64,000 bases of DNA from an uncultured Lachnospiraceae bacterium (GCA_910577105.1 CAJTMB010000001.1:62001-126000), one strand, 5' to 3'. Positions 18,461 to 26,387 are shown, counted from the stretch's first letter. Numbers and translations: made by a program. The notes: generated by a model from the letters alone, not told the origin.

Positions 18461-18504
18461 AGCGTGAAAAATATCTGCTACGCAGACATAGTACTTCTCA
18501 CGCT
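18461..18504. repeat. Palindromic repeat, shorter copy (AGCGTGA...TCACGCT frame)
   Basis: An outer stem AGCGTGA (18461-18467) pairs with TCACGCT (18498-18504) and encloses an inner hairpin TCTGC-TAC-GCAGA (18474-18486). The right border CTTCTCACGCTAACC followed by ATGCCGT recurs at the larger element ending at 18674, so the two are related copies. Confidence 0.65.
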
Positions 18505-18543
18505 AACCTCTATGCCGTCACTCCATGGCGGCTCATAATCCCA

Positions 18544-18590
18544 CGAAACTAAAGTTTCGATGAGAAATGCCGCATTTCAGGCATTTCTCA
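18544..18590. repeat. Two adjacent hairpins between the palindromic repeat copies
   Basis: CGAAACT/AGTTTCG (18544-18559, two-base loop) is followed at once by an 11-bp stem TGAGAAATGCC/GGCATTTCTCA (18561-18590, eight-base loop). The second stem abuts the larger multi-branched element. No coding frame is supported here. Confidence 0.65.
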
Positions 18591-18674
18591 AGCGTGAGAC
18601 ATAGAACTTCTTCGCGAAGCAGCCTTTGCTGCGAGCGAAAACTGCCAAAGGCAGTTAGAAGTTCTTCTCACGCT
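18591..18674. repeat. Multi-branched palindromic element, larger copy
   Basis: AGCGTGAGA (18591-18599) pairs with TCTCACGCT (18666-18674), and AGAACTTCT (18603-18611) pairs with AGAAGTTCT (18657-18665), giving an 18-bp outer stem broken by a three-base bulge. Inside lie a TTCGCGAA palindrome (18611-18618), GCAGC/GCTGC (18619-18632) and AACTGCC/GGCAGTT (18640-18656). The right end overlaps the stop codon of the preceding membrane protein gene by two bases, so the element begins exactly where that gene ends. Confidence 0.7.
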
Positions 18675-19560
18675 AACCATGCCGTAACTTATAAATAACA
18701 TATTTATCCGTCTGTGCAGAAAGGACATATTCTTTCTGGTTTTCCAGAGTCTCCCGCAAAGCTTCTTCCTGCATTCTTTCCCATGAAAATATAAGATAAT
18801 CATATCCATTGGAAGCGCAACCGCTTAACAGGATTTGAGACTGCATCCGGGCTGTGTCAGACTCATCCGGTACCGGAAGGCTGCCGTTTACCCAGTCATG
18901 CAGTTCCTGCAAATCTGCCCCGTACATATCATAAGTAAAAGCCGACAATTCCGGCTCAGTCAAATCCCGGCCATACGGGAGCAGAATATTGCCGCTGTAT
19001 ATCCTTGCCCAGGCAACAATTTCATCGGGAGCCACCAGAAAGACAGGGACGTCTTCCTGTATTTGCAGCTGTCCCAGCGCCTCGCCTACACCGTCCGGCA
19101 GAAAAGAGCTTCCGCGGTATCCTTCCGTCATCGTCTTGCCCGGTGACAATGTGCCGCACAAAAACAAGAGGGCTGTCAAAATCGCACCTGCCAGTATTTC
19201 ACGAAAAACCGACTTTTTCTTAGAAGCCGCCGCTTTCCATCGCCCATACTGCCACGCCATTGCCTCCTGCATCTTAAAAAACGCCGCCACAAGCCCATAC
19301 GAAAGCACGGCTGTTACCGGCAGAAGTTCCCACATGTCTTCAAAGCCATAAAATCCGGTCTGGTAAAATGCCAGCGCTTTTGCCGTAAAAGGACAAAGCA
19401 AAAGAAAAAGCATGACCAGCGAAAACATCCGGAAATCTTTTTTCTTTTGACTTTCAGTAAGCCAAAGCAAAAGCAGGGCGGTCATAAACAGCATCAGGTA
19501 CTGCCCGTCCTTTACAAAACTGCCAAGTCCCTTACCCACAGAGTCCAAAAGTTCTATCAA
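18673..19560 (-). CDS. Membrane protein of unknown function, C-terminal half of a possible split pair
   Basis: This 295-residue protein has membrane helices at about 20-40, 45-62, 80-100 and 125-142, and a ~150-residue polar C-terminal domain probably outside the cell (AVPVFLVAPDEIV-like segment: VPVFLVAPDEIVAW). It starts with TTG at 19560, overlapping the stop of the upstream membrane protein (TTGA), with a strong AAAGGAGG eight bases before. The pair 20447-18673 together has the layout of a single GT-C-like protein, many helices and then a soluble end, so this looks like the second half of a split protein. No function is recognised. Confidence 0.72.
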   Translation of the reverse strand: MIELLDSVGKGLGSFVKDGQYLMLFMTALLLLWLTESQKKKDFRMFSLVMLFLLLCPFTAKALAFYQTGFYGFEDMWELLPVTAVLSYGLVAAFFKMQEAMAWQYGRWKAAASKKKSVFREILAGAILTALLFLCGTLSPGKTMTEGYRGSSFLPDGVGEALGQLQIQEDVPVFLVAPDEIVAWARIYSGNILLPYGRDLTEPELSAFTYDMYGADLQELHDWVNGSLPVPDESDTARMQSQILLSGCASNGYDYLIFSWERMQEEALRETLENQKEYVLSAQTDKYVIYKLRHG

Positions 19561-20447
19561 GCTTTTTTCCTCCTTTCAAACAGGGATGCTGCCAGTTTCA
19601 TTCCCAAAACCACTATGACAATCACCATCGTATAACCAAACCCGTAAAGGGTCCACACCACACATGCTTCGGCAAGCAGACATAAAACCACACTTTTCCA
19701 CCTGCCCTGCAAACAACACAGCAGCGCATATGGCAGGATTACCCCTGCCCGGTATGCAGCCCCTCCGTATCCTTTAAAAAAGAGCAGAAAGCTGTCCATT
19801 GCCACCGCATAACAGCCAAACTGATACACCATAACCGTAAACAGCATAAACATAGCCTGCTTTTTTCCTTCCTGCGGAAACAGATAAGCCGCCCATCTGC
19901 TGTATACAAAGTAACTGAGCAGCAAAGTAACCGAAGGTATCATGCTGTATACCAGAAGATGCACCGGAATACCTGTCCATCGACAAATTGCGGCAAAAAA
20001 CGTGGGCAGCGCCAGAATCTGCAGTCTGAGCGGCATGCCCTCCTTATATGACATTCCTGTCATGGGATTTACGGTGTAAATACCGTCCGATGCCAGCATG
20101 GTCTGCACAATTTCCCCTGTAATGTCCGCTTTCAGATAGGGAATATGCATCCAGAAAAACCAGATTATCTGCAGTACAATAAACAGACCGATAAAAAAAT
20201 ACAGGTACGGGTACACCTTCATTAACTTCAGGAACCTGTTTTCCCCCTGTTGCTTTCCATGTTTTTTTCTCTTTATCAAAAACCATAGTACGGCAAAAAG
20301 AACCGCGCACAAATACAGCACTGCCATGACCGTCGCACAGATATGGAAGGGCTGTTTCAAAAAAAGCGCTGCCAGATGGGCGGCCTCTGCAATTCCCACT
20401 GCAATCATGCTTCCTTCAATTATTTTGTCAGGAATGGTTTTCTGCAT
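19557..20447 (-). CDS. Polytopic membrane protein of unknown function, N-terminal half of a possible split pair
   Basis: This ~296-residue protein has about eight hydrophobic helices. An acidic loop after a helix (HIPYLKADITGEIVQTMLASDG) resembles the first extracytoplasmic loop of GT-C-type proteins. ATG 20447 is chosen for the GGAGG seven bases upstream; nine more codons are open before it. The last codons read AGG-AGG-AAA-AAA-GCT-TGA, placing a Shine-Dalgarno and an A6 run exactly at the junction with the next gene, which is in the -1 frame. It lies inside the glycan cluster; a role in lipid-linked sugar transfer is a guess. Confidence 0.72.
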   Translation of the reverse strand: MQKTIPDKIIEGSMIAVGIAEAAHLAALFLKQPFHICATVMAVLYLCAVLFAVLWFLIKRKKHGKQQGENRFLKLMKVYPYLYFFIGLFIVLQIIWFFWMHIPYLKADITGEIVQTMLASDGIYTVNPMTGMSYKEGMPLRLQILALPTFFAAICRWTGIPVHLLVYSMIPSVTLLLSYFVYSRWAAYLFPQEGKKQAMFMLFTVMVYQFGCYAVAMDSFLLFFKGYGGAAYRAGVILPYALLCCLQGRWKSVVLCLLAEACVVWTLYGFGYTMVIVIVVLGMKLAASLFERRKKA

Positions 20448-20516
20448 AAACGCCTCCACACACATTCTTCCCAATTCTCCCCAATTTTACCATAATTTCT
20501 TCCTTAGTACAACCTA

Positions 20517-20694
20517 ATAGATTTTACACGCCGGCTGCCGGAGCATACATTTCTTCCATAAAGGGGGCCTGTAAAAACACCGGTACTTGGATGTCGTTCT
20601 TTGGCATCCTAGTACCGCTGTGTTTTTACCGGAGTGAGAACGTCCCCCTGTTGGAAGCATATGTATGCTCCGGCAGCCGGCGTGTAAAATCTAT
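20517..20694. repeat. Long hairpin element, copy 1 (34-bp perfect outer arms, conserved core)
   Basis: The arms 20517-20550 and 20661-20694 are perfect reverse complements over 34 bases. Inside, further stems pair: CTTCCA/TGGAAG, AGGGGG/CCCCCT, GTAAAAACAC/GTGTTTTTAC, CGGTACT/AGTACCG and GGATG/CATCC. An unpaired strand reading CGGAGTGAGAACGT (20630-20643) sits on one side only. No T-run follows in either direction. The interior closely matches the element at 53908-54112, while the outer arms do not. Confidence 0.85.
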
Positions 20695-20704
20695 AGTAAA
20701 CAGC

Positions 20705-20733
20705 AAAACAGCAGGAAGAAATTTTCCTGCTGT
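20705..20733 (-). terminator. Intrinsic terminator downstream of the Spo0A-like gene
   Basis: On the minus strand ACAGCAGGAA pairs with TTCCTGCTGT (20708-20717 and 20724-20733, six-base loop), and TTTTGCTGTTT follows. It lies about 78 bases after the stop codon at 20811 and just before the long hairpin element. Confidence 0.7.
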
Positions 20734-20810
20734 ATCACTGCAATCGCAAAAACTGACAAGTTTCTACTATGTTCCCCACTTCAAAAGCTGGATATTCCCA
20801 CTATTTCCCT

Positions 20811-21188
20811 TCACATGGACTTAATGTCCAAACGAACTTTATCTGCAATTCTTGCAATGTATTCACTGTTTGTCGGCCTCGTTCTTCCATCTTGTATGGA
20901 GTATCCGAACAGTTTTTCAAAAGTCTGGGTATTTCCCCTCTCCCAGGAAACTTCAATTGCGTTTCTTATGGCACGTTCAACCTTTTGGTCAGTTGTCTTA
21001 AAATGCCTTGCAATCACAGGATACATTAATTTTGTGACACTGGTTACCACTTCGATGTCCCTGCCGGTCATCATAATGGCATTGCGAAGATAATAATAAC
21101 CTTTCAGATGTGCAGGAACTCCGATTTCCAGCATCACATCTGTAATGTATCTTTCCAAATCAGTATCTTTAATTGTAGTAATATCCAT
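20811..21188 (-). CDS. Stand-alone Spo0A C-terminal DNA-binding domain protein
   Basis: The whole 125-residue protein corresponds to the Spo0A_C (sigma-A-contacting, winged-helix-like) effector domain: IGVPAHLKGYYYLRNAIMM near the start, TKLMYPVIARHF, VERAIRNAIEVSWERG (recognition-helix region) and LFGYSIQ...RPTNSEYIA at the end. The N-terminal receiver domain of Spo0A (about 130 residues, phosphorylated aspartate) is absent, so it cannot be controlled by the phosphorelay in the usual way. It may bind Spo0A-box-like sites constitutively or compete with Spo0A. It has its own gap upstream with an inverted repeat and a GGGGAATTGG binding site, and its own terminator, so it is probably monocistronic. 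Confidence 0.9.
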   Translation of the reverse strand: MDITTIKDTDLERYITDVMLEIGVPAHLKGYYYLRNAIMMTGRDIEVVTSVTKLMYPVIARHFKTTDQKVERAIRNAIEVSWERGNTQTFEKLFGYSIQDGRTRPTNSEYIARIADKVRLDIKSM

Positions 21189-21234
21189 CCAATTCCCCTT
21201 TCATATGTCGATTTTTGCCTGTTACTGCGATTGC

Positions 21235-21263
21235 AACAGTATCCTAGCATATCATATACTGTT
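21235..21263. promoter_or_regulatory. Candidate operator: 8-bp inverted repeat upstream of the Spo0A-like gene
   Basis: AACAGTAT (21235-21242) and ATACTGTT (21256-21263) are perfect reverse complements with a 13-base spacer, about 50 bases upstream of the Spo0A-like start. The size suits a dimeric regulator overlapping a promoter, but no convincing -35/-10 pair was found and no regulator is known. Confidence 0.35.
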
Positions 21264-21326
21264 TTGGAAAGGAGTTTCCCCCAAAAGTCATCGCGTGATA
21301 GAATGGAGAAGACTCCTGTTATTCCC

Positions 21327-22256
21327 TTAAACTTCTTCTTTCAGTAAATAAATCGGACGCCTTTTTACCTCCATATAAGTTTTCGCAAGATATTGACCGA
21401 CAATCCCAAGACAAAAAAGCTGCACACCGCTTATCATCGAGATAATGCATACCATGGACGGCCATCCTGATACGGGGTCACCAAATAAAAGAGTCCGTAT
21501 TACAATAAATATAATCAGGATGATTGCCAGAATACAGAAAAGAACACCCAGCACGGCAGCAAACGAAAGCGGAGCAGTGGAAAAAGCCGTGATACCGTCT
21601 AATGAATACACCAGAAGTTTCCAAAAATTCCACTTTGTCTCTCCCTTTATCCTCTCCACATTCTCAAATTCAATCCACTTGGTACGAAAACCGACCCACC
21701 CAAAAATGCCTTTGGTAAAACGGTTATACTCTTTCATCTCCAGAATGGCATTCACCATCTGCCTTGTCATCAGCCGGTAATCTCTTGCCCCGTCCATCAT
21801 CTCCGTCTTGGAAATCCGTTTCATAAGCCGGTAAAACATTCTGGCAAAAAAAGAACGTACCGGCGGTTCTCCTTTTCTGCTCACCCTGCGGGTTGCCACA
21901 GAATCGTAACCCTGTTCTATATATTGGAACATTTCCGGAAGAAGGGAAGGGGGGTCCTGCAAATCCGCATCCATAATCACCACATAATCCCCTTTGGATT
22001 TATGCAGCCCCGCATACATTGCCGCTTCCTTTCCGAAATTGCGGGAAAAAGAAAGCAAATGCACTCTGTCATCCTGATTGTGCAGTTTTTTTGCCTCCTG
22101 CGCTGTGTTATCCTTAGAACCGTCATCCACATACAGGATTTCCCAATCAATTTCCTTCTCCTGCAAAAATCCTTCGTTTTTTTTGAATTCCTCATAAAAA
22201 TATGGAACATTTTCTTCTTCATTAAAGCAGGGGACAATTACGCTTAACAGTTTCAT
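21327..22256 (-). CDS. GtrB/DPM1-like polyprenyl-phosphate glycosyltransferase
   Basis: This ~309-residue protein has a GT2 domain with LSVIVPCFNEEENV, VDDGSKDNT and MDADLQDPPSLLPEM, the signature of dolichol-phosphate-mannose-synthase-like enzymes, followed by two C-terminal membrane helices (about 230-255 and 265-290). Such proteins transfer a sugar from a nucleotide donor to undecaprenyl phosphate; a GT-C protein then uses it on the outer face. The polytopic proteins of this cluster (6039-7766 and 18673-20447) are candidate partners. The start at 22256 has AAGGA upstream. It is the last gene of the manC-fcl-gmd block. Confidence 0.9.
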   Translation of the reverse strand: MKLLSVIVPCFNEEENVPYFYEEFKKNEGFLQEKEIDWEILYVDDGSKDNTAQEAKKLHNQDDRVHLLSFSRNFGKEAAMYAGLHKSKGDYVVIMDADLQDPPSLLPEMFQYIEQGYDSVATRRVSRKGEPPVRSFFARMFYRLMKRISKTEMMDGARDYRLMTRQMVNAILEMKEYNRFTKGIFGWVGFRTKWIEFENVERIKGETKWNFWKLLVYSLDGITAFSTAPLSFAAVLGVLFCILAIILIIFIVIRTLLFGDPVSGWPSMVCIISMISGVQLFCLGIVGQYLAKTYMEVKRRPIYLLKEEV

Positions 22257-22287
22257 TTTTTCCTTTCCATCCCTTGTTGTGAAAGCT

Positions 22288-23370
22288 TTACAAATATTCC
22301 GATTTCCCCATTTCTTCCAGAGTTTCCACAATTTGTTTCACTTCCTGGGCTTTTTGTCTGGGGCAGACCAGAATCACATCCTTTGACTCCACAACCATCA
22401 AATCTTTTACAAATGCAGCCGCAATCATTTTATCATTAGCATAACAGATTAATCCCTCTGTGTCCAATAAAATGCAGTTTCCAACCTGAATATTATCCTT
22501 TTCATCCTTGGCATGAAGCACCTCCATGGCGTCCAGACTTCCAATATCATTCCATCCAAATGTACCCTCTAACATCAGTACACGGTCCGCCCGTTCCATT
22601 ATGCCGTAATCAATGGATATTTTAGGAATTTTGGGATAAACCTCATCCAGCACCTTATGCTCCCTGTCACTTCCCATTGCATTCCCGATTTCCTCCAGAC
22701 ATTCATATATATCCGGAAGCAGCCGTTTGAAATAAGAAAGAATAACGGAAGCCTTCCAGATAAACATACCGCTGTTCCACGCATAATGTCCTTCCGCAAG
22801 GTATGCTTCCGCAACTTCTTTCACCGGTTTTTCCACAAATTCTTCCACCATGTAATATTCCGGTATCTTTCCGTCTTCCGTTTTCAACTTTGTGTTCTTG
22901 ATGTACCCGTAACCGGTTGCAGGATATTCCGGTTTAATGCCGATGGTAACCAGACAATCTTTGTCTGCTGCCAGCATTGCGCCGCGCCTTATGGTATCCG
23001 CATACTCTTCTTCCCTTATGATATAATGGTCTGACGGCATAATGCACATCACTCCGTCCCCATGCTTTTTCAGGATTTCCATAGCGGCATAACCGATGCA
23101 GGCCGCCGTATTGCGCGCTGCCGGTTCCGCCAGCACATGGCTCTTTTCCACCCTCCCCTGCATCATATCCAACGTTTTTTCCGCATAAAGGGCATTCGTC
23201 ACAACAAAAATATTCTCTTTGGGAACTGCCTGTCCCAGGCGGTCAAAGGTTTCATTAATTAACAGTTCCCTGCCTGTCAGGTTTAAAAACTGCTTGGGCA
23301 GTTCCCTGCGGCTGAGAGGCCAGAAGCGTGTCCCTCCGCCTCCTGCCATAATAACTCCGTATATTTTCAT
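22288..23370 (-). CDS. manC: Mannose-1-phosphate guanylyltransferase
   Basis: This 360-residue single-domain enzyme has the pyrophosphorylase signature AGGGGTRFWPLSRRELPKQF at the start, MPSDHY at about 108 and VEKP at about 175. It makes GDP-mannose from mannose-1-phosphate and GTP. The phosphomannose isomerase domain found in longer ManC proteins is absent. It lies 12 bases after fcl and supplies gmd, two genes upstream. The product feeds GDP-fucose synthesis and possibly a mannosyl residue of the polymer. Confidence 0.95.
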   Translation of the reverse strand: MKIYGVIMAGGGGTRFWPLSRRELPKQFLNLTGRELLINETFDRLGQAVPKENIFVVTNALYAEKTLDMMQGRVEKSHVLAEPAARNTAACIGYAAMEILKKHGDGVMCIMPSDHYIIREEEYADTIRRGAMLAADKDCLVTIGIKPEYPATGYGYIKNTKLKTEDGKIPEYYMVEEFVEKPVKEVAEAYLAEGHYAWNSGMFIWKASVILSYFKRLLPDIYECLEEIGNAMGSDREHKVLDEVYPKIPKISIDYGIMERADRVLMLEGTFGWNDIGSLDAMEVLHAKDEKDNIQVGNCILLDTEGLICYANDKMIAAAFVKDLMVVESKDVILVCPRQKAQEVKQIVETLEEMGKSEYL

Positions 23371-23382
23371 ATTTATACCTCG

Positions 23383-24324
23383 CTAGAGCCTTGCCTGTTT
23401 TACATTTTCACAAAACCACCGGTATGCCAGCGCTACCCCTTCTTTCAGGCCTACCTTATGGTACCAGCCTAACCCGTGCAATTTTGTAATATCCGTCAGT
23501 TTTCTGGGTGTACCGTCCGGCATACTGCTGTTCCAACGGATTTCACCTTCGTATCCCACTACCATACGCACAGTTTCCGCAAGTTCCCTAATGGAGACCT
23601 CTTCACCGGTACCGATATTGACATGCTGCTCGCCGTCATATTGTTCCAGTAAAAATACACAGGCATCCGCCATATCGTCCACATACAAAAATTCCCTCAG
23701 GGGAGCGCCCGTTCCCCAAAGTTCCACAAAAGCGCTTCCCTTCTGCTTTGCTTCATGAAACTTCCGTATCATGGCAGGCATCACATGGGAGCCGGCCAAA
23801 TCATAATTATCTTCGGGGCCATACAGGTTGGTAGGCATGCAGCTGATAAAATCATCTCCGTACTGCCTCTTAAAAAACTTGCACATCTCCAATCCCGCAA
23901 TTTTCGCAATGGCATATGCTTCATTTGTTTCCTCCAGAGGTCCGGTCAGCAGCGCATCCTCGGGAATCGGCTGCGGAGCCATTCTGGGGTAGATGCACGT
24001 ACTTCCCAAAAACAAAAGTTTTTTTACCTTGTAATCATGCGCACATTTTATGACATTGCACTGTATCTGCATATTTTCATACGCGAAATCTGCCGGCGCC
24101 GTATTGTTGGCATTGATGCCCCCCACCTTAGCCGCCGCAAGAACCACCACATCGGGACGTTCTTTTTCAAAAAAGTCTTTTACTGCCGCCTGATTCGTCA
24201 AGTCCAGTTCCCTGTGGGTCCTGCCTATAATATTGGCATATCCTTTTGCCTTAAGGTTCCTTACAATGGCGCTTCCCACCAGTCCCCTGTGTCCTGCCAC
24301 ATAGATTTTATCTGTTTTATCCAT
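23383..24324 (-). CDS. fcl: GDP-L-fucose synthase
   Basis: This ~313-residue short-chain dehydrogenase has [12 protein letters not shown] at the N-terminal NADPH site, [16 protein letters not shown] (with the conserved Cys) and the catalytic Tyr/Lys in [10 protein letters not shown]. It epimerises and reduces GDP-4-keto-6-deoxy-mannose to GDP-L-fucose. ATG 24324 has GAGGAAGG upstream and gives the standard family length; the frame stays open into gmd. It is preceded by gmd, which makes its substrate, and followed by manC. Confidence 0.95.
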   Translation of the reverse strand: MDKTDKIYVAGHRGLVGSAIVRNLKAKGYANIIGRTHRELDLTNQAAVKDFFEKERPDVVVLAAAKVGGINANNTAPADFAYENMQIQCNVIKCAHDYKVKKLLFLGSTCIYPRMAPQPIPEDALLTGPLEETNEAYAIAKIAGLEMCKFFKRQYGDDFISCMPTNLYGPEDNYDLAGSHVMPAMIRKFHEAKQKGSAFVELWGTGAPLREFLYVDDMADACVFLLEQYDGEQHVNIGTGEEVSIRELAETVRMVVGYEGEIRWNSSMPDGTPRKLTDITKLHGLGWYHKVGLKEGVALAYRWFCENVKQARL

Positions 24325-24340
24325 TATCCTTCCTCTTTCC

Positions 24341-25405
24341 TTACTTACGGGTTCTGTACTCCTGACAGTCCATCCCGGCAATCAGTTTCATATCGGCATC
24401 CATCATCATGGCAACCAGTGCCTTAAAATCCGTTTCCCGTTTCCAACCCAGTTCCTTTTCCGCTTTTGTGGCATCTCCCCACAAAAATTCCACTTCCGCC
24501 GGGCGGTAAAATTCCGGATTTACATCCACATACAGTTTTCCTGTTTTTGAGTCATAACCTTTTTCATGAACCCCTGTCCCTTCAAAACGAAGGTCTATTC
24601 CCAGATTGGCAAATGCCTCTACCACAAATTCCCTTACGGTATGCGTTTCCCCTGTAGCAAGCACATAATCCCCTGCTTTTTCCTGTTGCAGCATCTTCCA
24701 CATACCTTTTACATAATCCCCTGCAAATCCCCAGTCCCTTTTTGCATTCATGTTACCGAGGGAAAGCTTTTCCTGTCTGCCCGCTACGATATTGGCAATT
24801 GCCAGCGTAATTTTTCTGGTGACAAAATTCTCCCCCCTTCTGGGAGATTCGTGGTTAAAAAGTATGCCGTTGCAGGCAAACATCTGATACGATTCCCTGT
24901 AATTTACCGTTATCCAGTAAGAATATAACTTTGCGGCGCCGTATGGACTCTTGGGATAAAACGGTGTATTTTCGTTCTGCGGCGCCGTTTCCGGAAGACC
25001 GCCGAACAGTTCGGAGGTGGATGCCTGATAAAATCTGCAGCTTCCTCCGTAAATGCGAAGCGCCTCCAGAAGCTTTAAAGTACCAATACCCGTAACCTCG
25101 GCCGTATATTCAGGCACCTCAAAGGAAATTCCCACATGGGACTGTGCCGCAAGGTTATATACTTCCGTAGGTTTTATTTCCGAAACCAGCCGGCTTAAAT
25201 TGCTGGAATCCGTCAAATCCGCATAATGCAGAAAGAACTTAATTTTATTATAAGAAGATTTCAGGATTCCTTCAAGCCTGTCCAGGTTTTCCGTGCTGTG
25301 CCTGCGGATTAGACCATGGACCTCATAACCCTGTTCCAGCAGAAACTCTGCCAGGTAAGAGCCATCCTGTCCTGTGATTCCTGTTATCAGTGCTGTTTGC
25401 TTCAT
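24341..25405 (-). CDS. gmd: GDP-mannose 4,6-dehydratase
   Basis: This 354-residue protein begins [20 protein letters not shown] with the Rossmann glycine motif, has [18 protein letters not shown] and the catalytic [11 protein letters not shown] (Tyr-x3-Lys). It converts GDP-mannose to GDP-4-keto-6-deoxymannose, the precursor of GDP-fucose and GDP-rhamnose. It is the first gene of the minus-strand run and lies directly below a good promoter (25462-25490). Family identity is clear. Confidence 0.96.
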   Translation of the reverse strand: MKQTALITGITGQDGSYLAEFLLEQGYEVHGLIRRHSTENLDRLEGILKSSYNKIKFFLHYADLTDSSNLSRLVSEIKPTEVYNLAAQSHVGISFEVPEYTAEVTGIGTLKLLEALRIYGGSCRFYQASTSELFGGLPETAPQNENTPFYPKSPYGAAKLYSYWITVNYRESYQMFACNGILFNHESPRRGENFVTRKITLAIANIVAGRQEKLSLGNMNAKRDWGFAGDYVKGMWKMLQQEKAGDYVLATGETHTVREFVVEAFANLGIDLRFEGTGVHEKGYDSKTGKLYVDVNPEFYRPAEVEFLWGDATKAEKELGWKRETDFKALVAMMMDADMKLIAGMDCQEYRTRK

Positions 25406-25461
25406 ATACTTATTTTCCTTTCTTTTGCCAAAATTATAATATTTTTCCTCTTTTAAATGTG

Positions 25462-25490
25462 AGTATACTATTGTATAATAGCAGTATCAA
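25462..25490 (-). promoter_or_regulatory. Sigma-A-type promoter for the gmd-fcl-manC run
   Basis: On the minus strand a -35 TTGATA (25485-25490) and a -10 TATACT (25462-25467) are separated by 17 bases, about 57 bases upstream of gmd. The region lies between gmd and a divergent AraC-type regulator, so it may be that regulator's target; this is inference from position. Confidence 0.65.
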
Positions 25491-25556
25491 TCCATTTTAT
25501 TGCTAAAGAATTGTAAAATATTGCTTTTATTCCTAAAATTGTCAAAGGAGACTTTC

Positions 25557-26387
25557 ATGTCCAAAGCTGCCTCGGATAGAATTTTAGTTACACCTTCATC
25601 CTATACCAAATCCCAATATTTATACATCCAGGAGATAGGAACCTTGAAAAGCCTGGAACCTCATATCAGCCAAAGAAAAAACTTGGATTCTTATCTTTTT
25701 TTTCTTGTCCTTGATGGCTGCGGCACCATTACCTTTCAGGGAGTTTCCTATTCCATGCAGGCCGGCGACTGTGTATGGCTGAACTGTGTGGAGCCATACT
25801 CCCACGAAAGCAGCGAGGATTCACCATGGTCACTGATGTGGGTTCACTTTAACGGTTTTCAGGCAAAGAGCTTTTACCGGTTATATAAAGAACGGGAAGG
25901 CCCTGTTGTTTATACCCCGCCCGAATTGTCACCCTATACGGAACTGATAAAAACACTTTACAGGCTGCAACAGCAAAAAGAGGCTTTTTCTGATTTGTTT
26001 TCCCACAAATATCTTACCGATTTGATTACACAGATTTTTGCCGATGCCTTTTACCCTGCTTCCGCACCGGTTCCCGAAAAGCTTTTGAATGTCCGCCAAT
26101 ATATAGAGCAGCACCACGCGGAAAAACTGACATTGGACGGGTTATCCGAACACTTTTTTATCAGTAAGTACCACCTGTTAAGGGAATACCAGCGGCTGTT
26201 TGGTTCTACCATTACCAACGACCTTAACACCAAACGGCTGTCCCACGCAAAATCCCTGCTTCGTTTTTCCAACGAAAGTGTGGAAAACATTGCACTTACA
26301 TGCGGATTTCAAAATGCTTCTTATTTTATTAAAGTATTTAAACGCTACGAAAACCTGACCCCGCTTGCATATCGGAAAAAGTGGTGA
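25557..26387 (+). CDS. AraC-family transcriptional regulator
   Basis: This ~276-residue protein has an N-terminal cupin-like AraC ligand domain (about 25-130; FFLVLDGCGTITFQG, MQAGDCVWLNCVEPYSHES) and a C-terminal pair of helix-turn-helix motifs (about 180-276; LDGLSEHFFISKYHLLREYQ and IALTCGFQNASYFIKVFKRY). Such regulators usually respond to sugars or related small molecules. ATG 25557 has AAAGGAG six bases upstream; an earlier in-frame start at 25500 lacks one. It is divergent from gmd, so control of the fucose genes is possible. It is followed after 31 bases by the DUF212 gene. Confidence 0.92.
   Translation: MSKAASDRILVTPSSYTKSQYLYIQEIGTLKSLEPHISQRKNLDSYLFFLVLDGCGTITFQGVSYSMQAGDCVWLNCVEPYSHESSEDSPWSLMWVHFNGFQAKSFYRLYKEREGPVVYTPPELSPYTELIKTLYRLQQQKEAFSDLFSHKYLTDLITQIFADAFYPASAPVPEKLLNVRQYIEQHHAEKLTLDGLSEHFFISKYHLLREYQRLFGSTITNDLNTKRLSHAKSLLRFSNESVENIALTCGFQNASYFIKVFKRYENLTPLAYRKKW

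Noticed and set aside
18424..18674. CRISPR array
   Set aside because: The repeats are palindromic, of different sequences and irregular spacing, with no constant repeat-spacer unit and no cas genes.
20517..20694. Retron-like non-coding RNA with inverted repeats
   Set aside because: Long terminal repeats around a folded core recall retron RNAs, but no reverse transcriptase gene exists near either copy, and the arms are far longer than typical.
22657..23034. Plus-strand ORF opposite manC, and similar long plus-strand ORFs opposite other genes
   Set aside because: They mirror strongly supported minus-strand genes, lack ribosome binding sites and show no family features.
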